Origin: VFZS01 sp964353255 | Lineage (GTDB): Bacteria; Acidobacteriota; Terriglobia; Bryobacterales; Bryobacteraceae | DNA length: 42,266 bases | Assembly: GCA_964353255.1 (NCBI GenBank) | Contig: CAYGVJ010000030.1 | Span: forward strand, 1 to 42,266 | Direction: 5' to 3' | In this document: positions 25,040 to 33,668 of the stretch, one piece after another | Layout of the letters: each line of letters opens with the position of its first letter | How positions within the stretch are numbered: position 1 is the first letter of the stretch | The notes under the pieces: generated by a model | Databases searched by the model: none | What the model saw: only the letters and a program-made list of their open reading frames with translations | Told to the model about the DNA's origin: nothing | Position numbers and translations under genes: made by a program

Positions 25040-26254
25040 ATGAGCAGCGCTGCACTGATCGAGGATGCTCTTGGCGCCGGAGACGGCGTGGTTCGTCTGG
25101 CGCCGTGCTGGGTCCCCCGGTCATTCCTGATGCCCGGCGGACGCCTGAAACTGGACCCGCGCGACCTGTACGCGCTGGGAGCCCACCGCGGGGGCATCGA
25201 CGAGCGGTGGTTCGCTTCCACGACGAACGCCGACAACGGCCCGGGCACGCCGCCAGACGAAGGCCTCAGCTACATTGCCGTCAATGGCCAGCGCGTCCTG
25301 TTCAAGGAAGCCATCGCCACACTAGGCGACCTGTTCTTGGGTGCGGATGTCATGGCGCAGCAGGGCGGTTGGAACCTTCTGTGCAAGTTCTTTGACAATC
25401 TGGGGCCGATTCCTCATCACATGCACCAGATGGACGAGCACGCGGCCCGGGTAGGGCAAAAGGGCAAGCCTGAGGCGTACTACTTCGCGCCGCAGTACAA
25501 CTTCGCGGAGAACAACTTTCCGCACACCTATATGGGGCTGGAGCCGGGAACTACGAAAGACGACGTGCGGAGGTGCCTGGAGCGCTGGAACCAGGGTGAC
25601 AACGGTATCCTGTACCATGCCAAGGCGTACAAGTTGCAGCCCGGAACCGGGTGGCAAATCGACGCCGGGATACTGCACGCGCCAGGCTCGCTGGTGACGT
25701 ACGAGCCGCAGGTGAACTCGGACGTGTTCGGGATGTTCCAGTCGATGGTGGAGAACCGGCCTGTGCCGTGGGACCTGCTGGTGAAGGATGTTCCGCCGGA
25801 GCACCGTCAGGATTTGGACTACATCATCGGCATGCTGGACTGGGAGAAGAATGTCGATCCCGAGTTCGGCAAACACAACAAGGTGTTTCCTAAGCCGGTG
25901 AGGCCGGAAGACGAGATGGCCGACGCTGGGTACCGCGAGCTGTGGGTGACACACGGGAGGCCGTGGTATTCGGCCAAGGAGCTGACCGTCTTTCCGGGCC
26001 GGTCCGTGGTGATCACCGACGCGGCTGCCTATGGCGTGATCCTGACACAGGGCCGCGGCACGCTGGGTGTGCTTGACATCGAGACGCCGACCATGATCCG
26101 GTTTGGCGAGATGACGAAAGATGAAGTCTTCGTCACGGCCGGGGCGGCCAAAGCCGGCGTGAAGATCACGAACACCAGCAACACAGAGAGCCTTGTGATG
26201 TTGAAGCACTTCGGTCCCGGCAACTCGGATGCCGAGCCGCTGATCACGAAGTGA
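25040..26254 (+). CDS. Cupin protein of the type I mannose-6-phosphate isomerase kind
   Basis: A 404-residue cytoplasmic cupin. The metal site of phosphomannose isomerases is recognisable: His127 and His129 (IPHHMHQMDEHA), Glu145 (GKPEAYYF) and His213 (AGILHAPGS). A second, degenerate cupin half follows to the C-terminus. No signal peptide is present. It would interconvert an aldose and a ketose, phosphorylated or free. The exact sugar is not known, and the protein is longer and more divergent than ManA. AGGAGG followed by AAC before ATG 25040 gives a strong ribosome-binding site. It is followed after 13 bases by the isomerase/epimerase gene, so the two probably act on the same sugar. Confidence 0.8.
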   Translation: MSSAALIEDALGAGDGVVRLAPCWVPRSFLMPGGRLKLDPRDLYALGAHRGGIDERWFASTTNADNGPGTPPDEGLSYIAVNGQRVLFKEAIATLGDLFLGADVMAQQGGWNLLCKFFDNLGPIPHHMHQMDEHAARVGQKGKPEAYYFAPQYNFAENNFPHTYMGLEPGTTKDDVRRCLERWNQGDNGILYHAKAYKLQPGTGWQIDAGILHAPGSLVTYEPQVNSDVFGMFQSMVENRPVPWDLLVKDVPPEHRQDLDYIIGMLDWEKNVDPEFGKHNKVFPKPVRPEDEMADAGYRELWVTHGRPWYSAKELTVFPGRSVVITDAAAYGVILTQGRGTLGVLDIETPTMIRFGEMTKDEVFVTAGAAKAGVKITNTSNTESLVMLKHFGPGNSDAEPLITK

Positions 26255-26267
26255 GGGAGAGGAAGAC

Positions 26268-27215
26268 ATGCCGAAGCGCATTTCGATCGGATCCTGGGCG
26301 TACACGATCGGACCCTACGCCGACCACCCGGTGCCGTTCGACACGGTGTGCCGCCGGCTCAAGGACCTGGGCTTTGATGGAGTGGAGCTGGGGGCGTTCC
26401 CGCCCCATCCCAATCCCGGCAATCCGAGTGGGCCGGATTCCGAGTGGCCAGGCGCGATGCCGGAGAAGTCGCAGCGCGACGAGTTGCGGGCCAAAATGCG
26501 CGCCCTGGGCCTGGCCTTCAGCGGCATCGCGGCCAACCTGTGGAGCGAGAAGCTGATCAACACCGACGACCAGACGAAGTACATCGCCGAGTTCAAACGG
26601 AACTCCGAGTTTGCGCGGGACCTGGGCATCCAGGGCGTTCGCGTGGACTGTGTCCAGCCGCCCACCATCCACCGCGAGATCGACTACCAGACCGCGATGG
26701 AGCGTGTGGTGAAGACGTGGAAGGTGTGCTGCCAGATCGCCGCCGATAACGGGCAGTACGTCACCTGGGAGTTCGAGCCCGGCTTCGCTTTCAACAAGCC
26801 CAGCGATATCCTGCGGATTCACGATGCCGTCGGCGAGGCCAACTTCGGCCTGCTGTACGATACCTGCCACGGGCAGATGGTGGGGGTGAACGGTGCGCGG
26901 CAGGAGGGGGCAAAGGAAGTGTTTCCCAGTCAGGCGGAGTTTCTCCGGGCGCTGAGCGGGCGGATCAACCACGTCCACCTGATCGACTCGGACAACACGT
27001 GCCACCAGGACACAGGGGGCAACGACGAAACGTCGGCGCACCCCCCGTTTGGCATGGGCGTGCTGGACTTCGACGCAATCCTGCCGGAGCTGGTGAAGGC
27101 CTGCCGGTCGCCCCACGATTGGTGGACGATCGACCTGTGTTTCTATCCCGATGCCTGGGCGGCGACGGAGTCCTGCAAGAAGCGAGTCGATGAATTGAAC
27201 TTGAGATACGGCTGA
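26268..27215 (+). CDS. Sugar phosphate isomerase/epimerase (xylose isomerase-like TIM barrel)
   Basis: A 315-residue TIM-barrel protein of the AP endonuclease 2 / IolE-like superfamily. Candidate metal ligands are Glu168 or Glu170 (VTWEFEPGFAF), Asp198 (LLYDTCHGQM), His201, and His235 or His237 (RINHVHLIDSD). The sequence starts in the first beta strand (RISIGSWAY) with no signal peptide, so it acts in the cytoplasm. Members isomerise or epimerise keto-sugars and inosose derivatives. Between the cupin and the second Gfo/Idh/MocA gene it fits processing of a sugar made by 3-keto chemistry. GAGGAAG precedes ATG 26268. The gap to the next gene is 11 bases. Confidence 0.87.
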   Translation: MPKRISIGSWAYTIGPYADHPVPFDTVCRRLKDLGFDGVELGAFPPHPNPGNPSGPDSEWPGAMPEKSQRDELRAKMRALGLAFSGIAANLWSEKLINTDDQTKYIAEFKRNSEFARDLGIQGVRVDCVQPPTIHREIDYQTAMERVVKTWKVCCQIAADNGQYVTWEFEPGFAFNKPSDILRIHDAVGEANFGLLYDTCHGQMVGVNGARQEGAKEVFPSQAEFLRALSGRINHVHLIDSDNTCHQDTGGNDETSAHPPFGMGVLDFDAILPELVKACRSPHDWWTIDLCFYPDAWAATESCKKRVDELNLRYG

Positions 27216-27226
27216 GGACAACGATC

Positions 27227-28393
27227 ATGGCAATCAAGAACTTGCGGGTGGGTCTTATCGGGTGTGGCTTTATGGGCCGCGCCCACTCGAACGCGTACTT
27301 GCGGTTGAAGAACTTCTTCCCGGTGCAGCACCGCCCGCTATTGCAGGCCGTCTGCGACGTCAACTTCGCGAAAGCGGAACAATTCAGGGAGGTCTGGGGC
27401 TATCAGCGCGCTGAAGCGGACTGGCGCAGGTTGATGGAGGCGACGGACATCGACCTGATCGACATTTGCGTTCCGAACTTCCTGCATAGGGAGATTGCCG
27501 TGGCGGCGGCGCAAGCCGGCAAGATGATCCTCTGCGAGAAACCGCTGGCAATGAATGCGTCTGAAGCCGAGGAGATGGTGCGCGCGGTGGAGGCGGCCGG
27601 GGTCGCGAACATGATTTCGTTCAATTACCGGCGCGTGCCCGCGATCGCGCTGGCCAAGCAGATCATCGACGAAGGGCGCATCGGGCGACCATTCCATTAC
27701 CGCGCGACATACTTACAGGATTGGACGATTTCCCCCGACGTCCCGCAGGGCGGCGACGCGCTCTGGCGGCTGGAGGTCAACGTCGCCGGCAGCGGCGTCA
27801 CGGGCGATCTGCTGGCCCATTCCATCGACACGGCGATGTGGCTCGATGGGCCCATCAGGCGCGTGGTGGCCAAGACTGAGACCTTCGTCAAGGAACGCCA
27901 GCACGCAGTCACCGGAAGGATTGAGCCCGTAGGCATCGACGACGCGTGCATGTTTCTCGCCGAATTCGCCAATGGCTCGATGGGCACGTTCGAGTCCACG
28001 CGTTATGCGCGCGGCAGGAAGAATTTCAACACGTTCGAACTGAACGGCGCCGACGGCAGCATCTACTTCAACCTCGAGGAGCCGGAGTACCTGCAATTCT
28101 TCGAGTACCGGCAGTTGCAGTCCAGCAAGAAGGTGGAATCACATCTGACCGGCTGGCGCAAGATCCATGTAACCAACTCAGAGCACCCCTACATGGGCCG
28201 CTACTGGGTTCCGGGAACATGCATCGGTTACGAGCACACTTTTCTGAACCAACTGGCGGATTTCGTGGCCGGCATTGAGAGCGGTACACCGGCGCAGCCC
28301 GATTTCCGCGACGGATGGCAGACGCAGAGGGTATGCGACGCAGTGCTGGAGAGCGCGCGGAGCGGCCGCTGGATCGAGGTGGCAGGCGTTTGA
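27227..28393 (+). CDS. Cytoplasmic Gfo/Idh/MocA family oxidoreductase
   Basis: A 388-residue NAD(P)-dependent oxidoreductase. The Rossmann motif GLIGCGFMGRAH is at 9-20, with the glycines at 12, 14 and 17. The family motif ILCEKPLAMN has Glu-Lys-Pro at 104-106. The C-terminal domain includes GGDALWRL and SGVTGDLLAHSIDTA, with the conserved Asp...His region. Unlike the product of 22748 it has no signal peptide, so it should work in the cytoplasm on a sugar already imported. It is the last gene before GH106 copy 3, with a 26-base gap. The pair of one exported and one cytoplasmic enzyme suggests that oxidation and re-reduction occur in different compartments. Confidence 0.9.
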   Translation: MAIKNLRVGLIGCGFMGRAHSNAYLRLKNFFPVQHRPLLQAVCDVNFAKAEQFREVWGYQRAEADWRRLMEATDIDLIDICVPNFLHREIAVAAAQAGKMILCEKPLAMNASEAEEMVRAVEAAGVANMISFNYRRVPAIALAKQIIDEGRIGRPFHYRATYLQDWTISPDVPQGGDALWRLEVNVAGSGVTGDLLAHSIDTAMWLDGPIRRVVAKTETFVKERQHAVTGRIEPVGIDDACMFLAEFANGSMGTFESTRYARGRKNFNTFELNGADGSIYFNLEEPEYLQFFEYRQLQSSKKVESHLTGWRKIHVTNSEHPYMGRYWVPGTCIGYEHTFLNQLADFVAGIESGTPAQPDFRDGWQTQRVCDAVLESARSGRWIEVAGV

Positions 28394-28419
28394 GTGGCAA
28401 GTAGTACGGGAGGATGGAG

Positions 28420-31400
28420 ATGAAACGTCGAACATTCATGGAGACCTGCGCCGCGGGCGCAGCGACACTGGTAGCTGAAGGACCACAACTGGCGCAGGCC
28501 GCGGAGACGACCCTGGAAGAAGCCTTCCGGAATCCACCGGCCTCGGCCCAGGCCAAGACCTGGTGGCACTGGATGAACGGGAACATGAGCGCCGTCGGAA
28601 TCACTCGCGACATGGAGGCTATGAAGCGGGTGGGCTGCGGCGGTTTCCAGATCTTCCAGGTCGGCTCGGGCATTGTGAAGGGCCCCGTCGATTACGGGAG
28701 CCCGGAACATCTCCAGTTGTTGCGGCACGCGGCCAAAGAAGCCCATCGGCTGGGGCTCGAGTTCGCCATGCACAACTGCCCCGGCTGGTCCTCCAGCGGC
28801 GGTCCATGGATCACGCCGGAGCTTTCCATGCAGGTGCTGACGTGGACGGAGACCTCCGTCGCCGGCGGCCAAAGGGTAAACATCACGCTGCGGCAGCCCA
28901 ACGCGACGCGCAACTACTACCGCGATGCCCTGGTGCTGGCCTTCCCGGCGCAGCCCGGCGACCAGGTACAGCCCACCAGCGTCACATCCAACAGCGGCCC
29001 GGTGGACGCGAAACTGTTGAACGCCGGCGACCCGGCGGGAGGGATCGAGATTCGCCCGGCCGCGGAAGGCCAATCCGCGTACCTGCAACTGGAGTTTGCC
29101 GAGCCCTTCGAGGCGCGGTCAATGGCGATTACCAGCGCCCCGATAACCGCCGGCGGGCCCCGCCCCGGCGGCGGCTTCCCCGGCTTCGGCGCCGCCAGTG
29201 CGATGACGCTCGAAGCCTCGGACGATGGCGTTCAGTTCCGGAAGGTTGCCGACATCGGCGGGGGCGGGGGCGGCGGCTTCGGCGGCCGCGGGGGAGTGCA
29301 GCTTCCTTCAGTGACGAATTTCGCCGCGACTCGGGCGAAGTACTTCCGCTTGGTCTCCACTCAGGCGCGCCGCATCTCCGAGATCCGGCTGGCGGGGGCG
29401 GGGCGGATCGTGAACTGGAGTTCCAAGGCCAACTTCGCCAGTGCCCGGGGCGGGTTCGGGGCGATGGCTGCGGCAGCGGCCCCGGTCGAGCCGCCCGGTG
29501 GACCGATGATCGACCCCAACTCGGTTCTCGACATCACCCAGTTCATGGACGCGCAGGGCCGGCTCGACTGGCAGGCGCCCGCGGGCAACTGGACCATTCT
29601 CCGCATCGGACATACCACCACGGGAAGACAGAACGCTCCCGGCCCGGACGGCGGCGTCGGCCTGGAGTGCGACAAGTTCAGCAAAGAGGCCTACGATTTC
29701 CATTTCAATCAGTTCTTCGGACAGTTGTTCGATGTCATCGCTCCGCTGGCCGCCAAGGGATTGGCGGCTTCGATCATCGACAGTTACGAGACCGGCATGC
29801 AGAACTGGACCGCGCAGTTTCCGCAGGAGTTCCAGAAGCGCCGCGGATATGACTTGCGGAAGCACATGCCGGCCATGTTGGGCCGGGTGGTCGGCAGCGC
29901 CGAAATCTCCGACCGCTTCCTGTGGGACGTCCGCAAGACGCAGGCCGAGCTGATGCAGGAATACTACTACGGCCGCTTTGCCGAAGACCTCCACCAGCGC
30001 GGGATGCGGTGCTTCATCGAGCCTTACGATCCGGGCAACTTCGACGAGATGCCGACCGGCCAGTACGCCGACATGCCCATGGGCGAGTTCTGGCTGGGGC
30101 AAGCCAATCATCACAGCGTCAAGCTGGTGGCCTCGGTCGCGCACGTGTATGGGAAGAAGATAATGGGCGCGGAGTCCTTCACCGGGCAGACGAAATGGCA
30201 GGAACACCCGTACTGCATGAAGACGCTCGGCGACTATATGTACACCCAGGGATTGAACAACTACGTCTTCCACCGCTACTGCCATCAGCCCCATCCGGAC
30301 GTCGCGCCGGGCATGACCATGGGACCCTGGGGATGGTACTTCGACCGGACCAACACGTGGTTTGAAAAGTCTGGGACGTGGCTTACGTACGTGGCCCGCG
30401 CCCAGAACATGCTCCGGCAGGGCTTGTTCGTGGGAGACCTGCTCTATTTCACGGGCGAGGATTCTCCCCAGGTGGCGCCAGGGCCGGCTCAACTGAACCC
30501 TCCGCCCCCGCCGGGATACGATTGGGACACCATTGACGCGGGCGCGATCCAGACGCGGATCAAGATCGAGAACGGGCAGATCGTTCTGCCGGACCGGATG
30601 AGCTACCGCGTGCTGGTGCTTCGGGACAACACCAAGCTGTCATTAGGACTGCTGCGAAAACTGCGTGACCTGGTGAACCAGGGCATGTGGCTGGTGGGTC
30701 CCAAGCCGGTACAGTCTCCGAGTCTCGCTGACGACGATGCGGAGGTGCGCCGCCTCGCCGCCGAAGTGTGGGGCGATCTGAACGGAACGACGGTCACGGA
30801 GCGGGCGTTCGGCAAAGGCCGCGTGCTCTGGGGACAGCCGATGCGGGCAGTTCTGGACAAGCTGAATGTCAAACCCGATTTCGAATACACAGCCCGCTCC
30901 GCCGATGCGCCGATCCATTGGATCCACCGGCGCGCCGGTGACGCCGAAGTCTACTTCGTGGCCAATCGACGCCGGCGCAGCGAAGACTTGGTCTGCACGT
31001 TCCGCGTGAGCGGTAAGCAGCCAGAGTTCTGGGACGCGGTTACCGGCGAGATCGCGAAGGTGGCCACGTACGAAGTGGCCGACGGACGGACACGGGTGCC
31101 GATTCGGCTCGAACCAGCCGGATCTATCTTCGTGGTGTTCCGTTCGCCGGCCCCGGCACGGCGCCTCCAGGCCATCGCGAGGGATGGCGCGACGCTCGTC
31201 ACCACCCAGCCTTTCGCTAAGGCCGCCCCCGGAGTGCATCGGAACGTGACTGACAACTTCACGATCAGCGTCTGGGTGAAGCCCGACATGGAGGGCAACA
31301 TACCCCAGGTTGGGGCGGCAGGTCCGCCAGCGGGATTCGGAGGTTTCGGGGGCGGGCCGAGTTATGTCTTCTACCCGCCGGCCGGCGAAACCGTCTACGG

Positions 31401-32481
31401 CGCAAGCCATGTCGCCTGCGGCCTGGCTGCCAACCGCAACGGCGTGGCCCTGTACGAGCGCGCCACTGGAAACCTCACGCTGGCGGCCTCGGCCCGCGTG
31501 CCGTTGGCGGGCTGGACGCACGTGGCAGTAGTTTACAGAGACAGCGCTCCGTCGTTGTATGTGAACGGCAAGCCGGCTGGCCAGGCCCAGAAGTCGGGGA
31601 AGGTGGTGCACCCCGGCCTCGGCGAAGCTTACGACGCCCCCATGGACTTCATGGGGCAGATGACGGAACCGCAACTGCTCAACGAGGCGCTGGGTGAAGC
31701 TCGCATCCAGCAGTTGGCGGCAACGGGTGTGCCGAAACCGGAAGATCCCCCGCCGTTCGAGCCGGCAGGCAGCGCGAAAGCGGAACTGCTCTACTGGGAG
31801 GACGGTAACTACACGTTGCGCGACAGTGCAGGCCGGACTACGTCGGTGCAGATTTCGGGAATCGGCCAGCCGGTGGAGATCAAGGGGCCGTGGCGGGTCA
31901 GCTTCCCGCCGAACCTGGGAGCGCCGGCGGAGATCACGCTGCCCCAGTTGATGTCGCTGCATCGGCACTCCGAACCCGGGGTCAAGTACTTCTCGGGCAC
32001 CGCAACCTACACGAAGAAGTTTAGCGTTCCAGCCGAGGCCAAAGCGGGCGGCAAGCGGCTGTACCTCGACCTGGGGACAGTGGAGGTCCTCGCCGACGTG
32101 AAGGTGAACGGTGAGCCCATCGGCAACGTGTGGAAGTTCCCGTACCGGCTGGACATCACGGATGCAGTTCGCGCCGGAGAAAACGACCTGGAGATTCAGG
32201 TGACGAATCTCTGGCCCAACCGGCTGATCGGCGACGAGCAGTTCCCGGCGGAGTACGAGTATGGCGGCGGGATGTTTGGTCCCGGCACCGGGGCTGGCGG
32301 CAGTACTGGTGGGATCACCAAGATTCCGGACTGGTATGCCCAGGGCAAACCCAAGCCCCAGACCCAGCGGGTCGCCTTCACCACCTGGAAATGGTATAGC
32401 AAGGACGACCCGCTGCTGGAATCCGGGCTGATCGGGCCGGTGCGGCTGAGAGCGGCAGTGCGGCGACCAATTCCCGGTTAA
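28420..32481 (+). CDS. GH106 family glycoside hydrolase (alpha-L-rhamnosidase), copy 3
   Basis: A 1,353-residue third paralogue. Its first 35 codons are almost identical in DNA to copy 1, including silent positions, whereas most of the gene has diverged. The Tat-like signal is MKRRTFMETCAAGAATLVA. The three barrel glutamates are Glu457 (IDSYETG), Glu534 (FIEPYDPG) and Glu585 (GAESFTG). Differences from copies 1 and 2 include EYYYGRFAEDLHQRGM in the barrel. There are also three Gly-rich loops, at about 245-260, 282-291 (GGGGGGGFGG) and in the LamG region (GFGGFGGGPS). The C-terminal loop is GMFGPGTGAGGSTGG. CGGGAGG is 6 bases before ATG 28420, which is preferred over ATG 28414. It closes the operon and is followed by a strong hairpin. 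The remnant at 35524 derives from a copy-3-like gene. Confidence 0.88.
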   Translation: MKRRTFMETCAAGAATLVAEGPQLAQAAETTLEEAFRNPPASAQAKTWWHWMNGNMSAVGITRDMEAMKRVGCGGFQIFQVGSGIVKGPVDYGSPEHLQLLRHAAKEAHRLGLEFAMHNCPGWSSSGGPWITPELSMQVLTWTETSVAGGQRVNITLRQPNATRNYYRDALVLAFPAQPGDQVQPTSVTSNSGPVDAKLLNAGDPAGGIEIRPAAEGQSAYLQLEFAEPFEARSMAITSAPITAGGPRPGGGFPGFGAASAMTLEASDDGVQFRKVADIGGGGGGGFGGRGGVQLPSVTNFAATRAKYFRLVSTQARRISEIRLAGAGRIVNWSSKANFASARGGFGAMAAAAAPVEPPGGPMIDPNSVLDITQFMDAQGRLDWQAPAGNWTILRIGHTTTGRQNAPGPDGGVGLECDKFSKEAYDFHFNQFFGQLFDVIAPLAAKGLAASIIDSYETGMQNWTAQFPQEFQKRRGYDLRKHMPAMLGRVVGSAEISDRFLWDVRKTQAELMQEYYYGRFAEDLHQRGMRCFIEPYDPGNFDEMPTGQYADMPMGEFWLGQANHHSVKLVASVAHVYGKKIMGAESFTGQTKWQEHPYCMKTLGDYMYTQGLNNYVFHRYCHQPHPDVAPGMTMGPWGWYFDRTNTWFEKSGTWLTYVARAQNMLRQGLFVGDLLYFTGEDSPQVAPGPAQLNPPPPPGYDWDTIDAGAIQTRIKIENGQIVLPDRMSYRVLVLRDNTKLSLGLLRKLRDLVNQGMWLVGPKPVQSPSLADDDAEVRRLAAEVWGDLNGTTVTERAFGKGRVLWGQPMRAVLDKLNVKPDFEYTARSADAPIHWIHRRAGDAEVYFVANRRRRSEDLVCTFRVSGKQPEFWDAVTGEIAKVATYEVADGRTRVPIRLEPAGSIFVVFRSPAPARRLQAIARDGATLVTTQPFAKAAPGVHRNVTDNFTISVWVKPDMEGNIPQVGAAGPPAGFGGFGGGPSYVFYPPAGETVYGASHVACGLAANRNGVALYERATGNLTLAASARVPLAGWTHVAVVYRDSAPSLYVNGKPAGQAQKSGKVVHPGLGEAYDAPMDFMGQMTEPQLLNEALGEARIQQLAATGVPKPEDPPPFEPAGSAKAELLYWEDGNYTLRDSAGRTTSVQISGIGQPVEIKGPWRVSFPPNLGAPAEITLPQLMSLHRHSEPGVKYFSGTATYTKKFSVPAEAKAGGKRLYLDLGTVEVLADVKVNGEPIGNVWKFPYRLDITDAVRAGENDLEIQVTNLWPNRLIGDEQFPAEYEYGGGMFGPGTGAGGSTGGITKIPDWYAQGKPKPQTQRVAFTTWKWYSKDDPLLESGLIGPVRLRAAVRRPIPG

Positions 32482-32486
32482 AGTGA

Positions 32487-32517
32487 CCCCGGCCCCGGAA
32501 GGATTCCGGGGCCGGGG
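32487..32517 (+). terminator. Strong GC hairpin after GH106 copy 3
   Basis: CCCCGGCCCCGGA (32487-32499) pairs perfectly with TCCGGGGCCGGGG (32505-32517) over a 5-base loop, starting 5 bases after the stop. There is no T tract, so it may be a terminator without a U-run or an RNA 3'-end stabiliser. A related but altered hairpin follows the GH106 remnant at 35794. Confidence 0.6.
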
Positions 32518-32592
32518 TGTTCTGGCCGCGAAAGGCGTCCGGGACCGTGCCCCCTGATGATCAGTTCTCCCAGCCGCGTGGGCTGAGTTGTC

Positions 32593-33519
32593 CTACCAGT
32601 CCACCGGCCCTGGCTCCTTCGAGATACGTTTCCACACTAACGGCAGGAGCGACTTCCCTGTAAGGCCCCGGATTTCCAACCCCCGGATCTCTTCGCCGTT
32701 GTCCAGAATTACGAGCTTCATGATGCCTTGGCTGGGCAGAGCCGCCGGCACTCCTTTTGGTCTTACGCGATAGATGGCGTACGCGGTGCAATCTGCGAGA
32801 ACCTGGAGGCTGGCGTCGGCAAGCTCCACCTCCCCCAGTCCGCCGGCAACCGAAGCGGTGCTGCCTCCGGTGATCCCTCCCCGGCCGTCGATGGCGATCG
32901 CTCCGATGCCGGAATAAGGGGCGGGCACCGGCTGCGTCTGACCCGGCACGGTAATCAAGGTGATGCCCTCGGCCACGATCCCGTAAGTCCCGCGTACGGT
33001 CTCAGCAGTGCACTTGGGCGCCGCCTGGCTGTTCCTGACAATCCGCCGGTGGGTTTCCACGCCGGTGTACTTGAGTGGGAAGTCGGTGACACTCATCGCC
33101 CGTATCTCGTTTCCATTGTCGAGAACGAGGATTCTGAAAGCCCCTTCGCCGGGCAGTGGGCCGGGGGCGCCCAGCGGCGTGACGGTAAATCGGATCGTTC
33201 CCGTGCAGTTCGAGTTCACTTCCACGCGTCCCGCTACGGTGGCGTCGCTGTAGTCGCCTGCCAGCATCATGTTGAACCAGCCCGTCAGCCGGCCCTGTTC
33301 GTCGATGCTGTACATGCCCAGCGCTGTGACGGGCGCCGCGACCGGCTGGGCGCTTCCGGGCGCCGCCACCATAGCCGTGCCAACGCCTGTCGTCTCGATC
33401 CACACTCCGCGCACGGTCTCGACCGAGCACGGAGCCTGGGCGCCAAGACTAGAACACAACGCGGCGGCCAACAGCACCGTCCGCGCGAAGGTTCCATAAC
33501 GCATCACATACTCTCGCAT
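32593..33519 (-). CDS. Secreted protein with two tandem repeats of unknown function
   Basis: I do not recognise a named family. The 308-residue protein has a signal peptide (about 1-29; RTVLLAAALCSSLGAQA). Two copies of a roughly 115-residue module follow, at about 31-143 and 170-290. Each starts with C-(S/T)-x-E-T-V-R-G, has a QPV(A/P)AP motif, a (S/A)IDxxGxxTG strand, a central Cys, and ends with LDNGxEIR. The modules look like beta-rich extracytoplasmic domains, possibly each with one disulfide. ATG 33519 is preferred to 33546 because AAAGGAG lies 8 bases before it. It is transcribed divergently from the winged-helix/TPR regulator and may be its target. Proteins of this style are common in Solibacter-like genomes, but I know of no function. 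Confidence 0.75.
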   Translation of the reverse strand: MREYVMRYGTFARTVLLAAALCSSLGAQAPCSVETVRGVWIETTGVGTAMVAAPGSAQPVAAPVTALGMYSIDEQGRLTGWFNMMLAGDYSDATVAGRVEVNSNCTGTIRFTVTPLGAPGPLPGEGAFRILVLDNGNEIRAMSVTDFPLKYTGVETHRRIVRNSQAAPKCTAETVRGTYGIVAEGITLITVPGQTQPVPAPYSGIGAIAIDGRGGITGGSTASVAGGLGEVELADASLQVLADCTAYAIYRVRPKGVPAALPSQGIMKLVILDNGEEIRGLEIRGLTGKSLLPLVWKRISKEPGPVDW

Positions 33520-33631
33520 ATTGAATAGGCTCCTTTCATTGGCCACATTACGCTGTGGGCGGGCTCCCGGCCATAGATAACGGCTGGAACCTGGCTTAGT
33601 TTTTTCTTTGGGTCCAAGCTGATGGAAAGAT

Positions 33632-33660
33632 TGAGCTTACGGAGTTGATGGTGTATAATC
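33632..33660 (+). promoter_or_regulatory. Candidate sigma-70 promoter of the regulator gene (leaderless)
   Basis: TTGAGC (33632-33637) and a perfect TATAAT (33655-33660) are exactly 17 bases apart. The expected start of transcription, about 33667-33668, coincides with ATG 33669. There is no Shine-Dalgarno sequence before that ATG, so a leaderless mRNA is likely. The alternative ATG at 33645 lies inside the promoter spacer and can be ruled out if this promoter is used. Confidence 0.6.
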
Positions 33661-33668
33661 CTGCTAGC

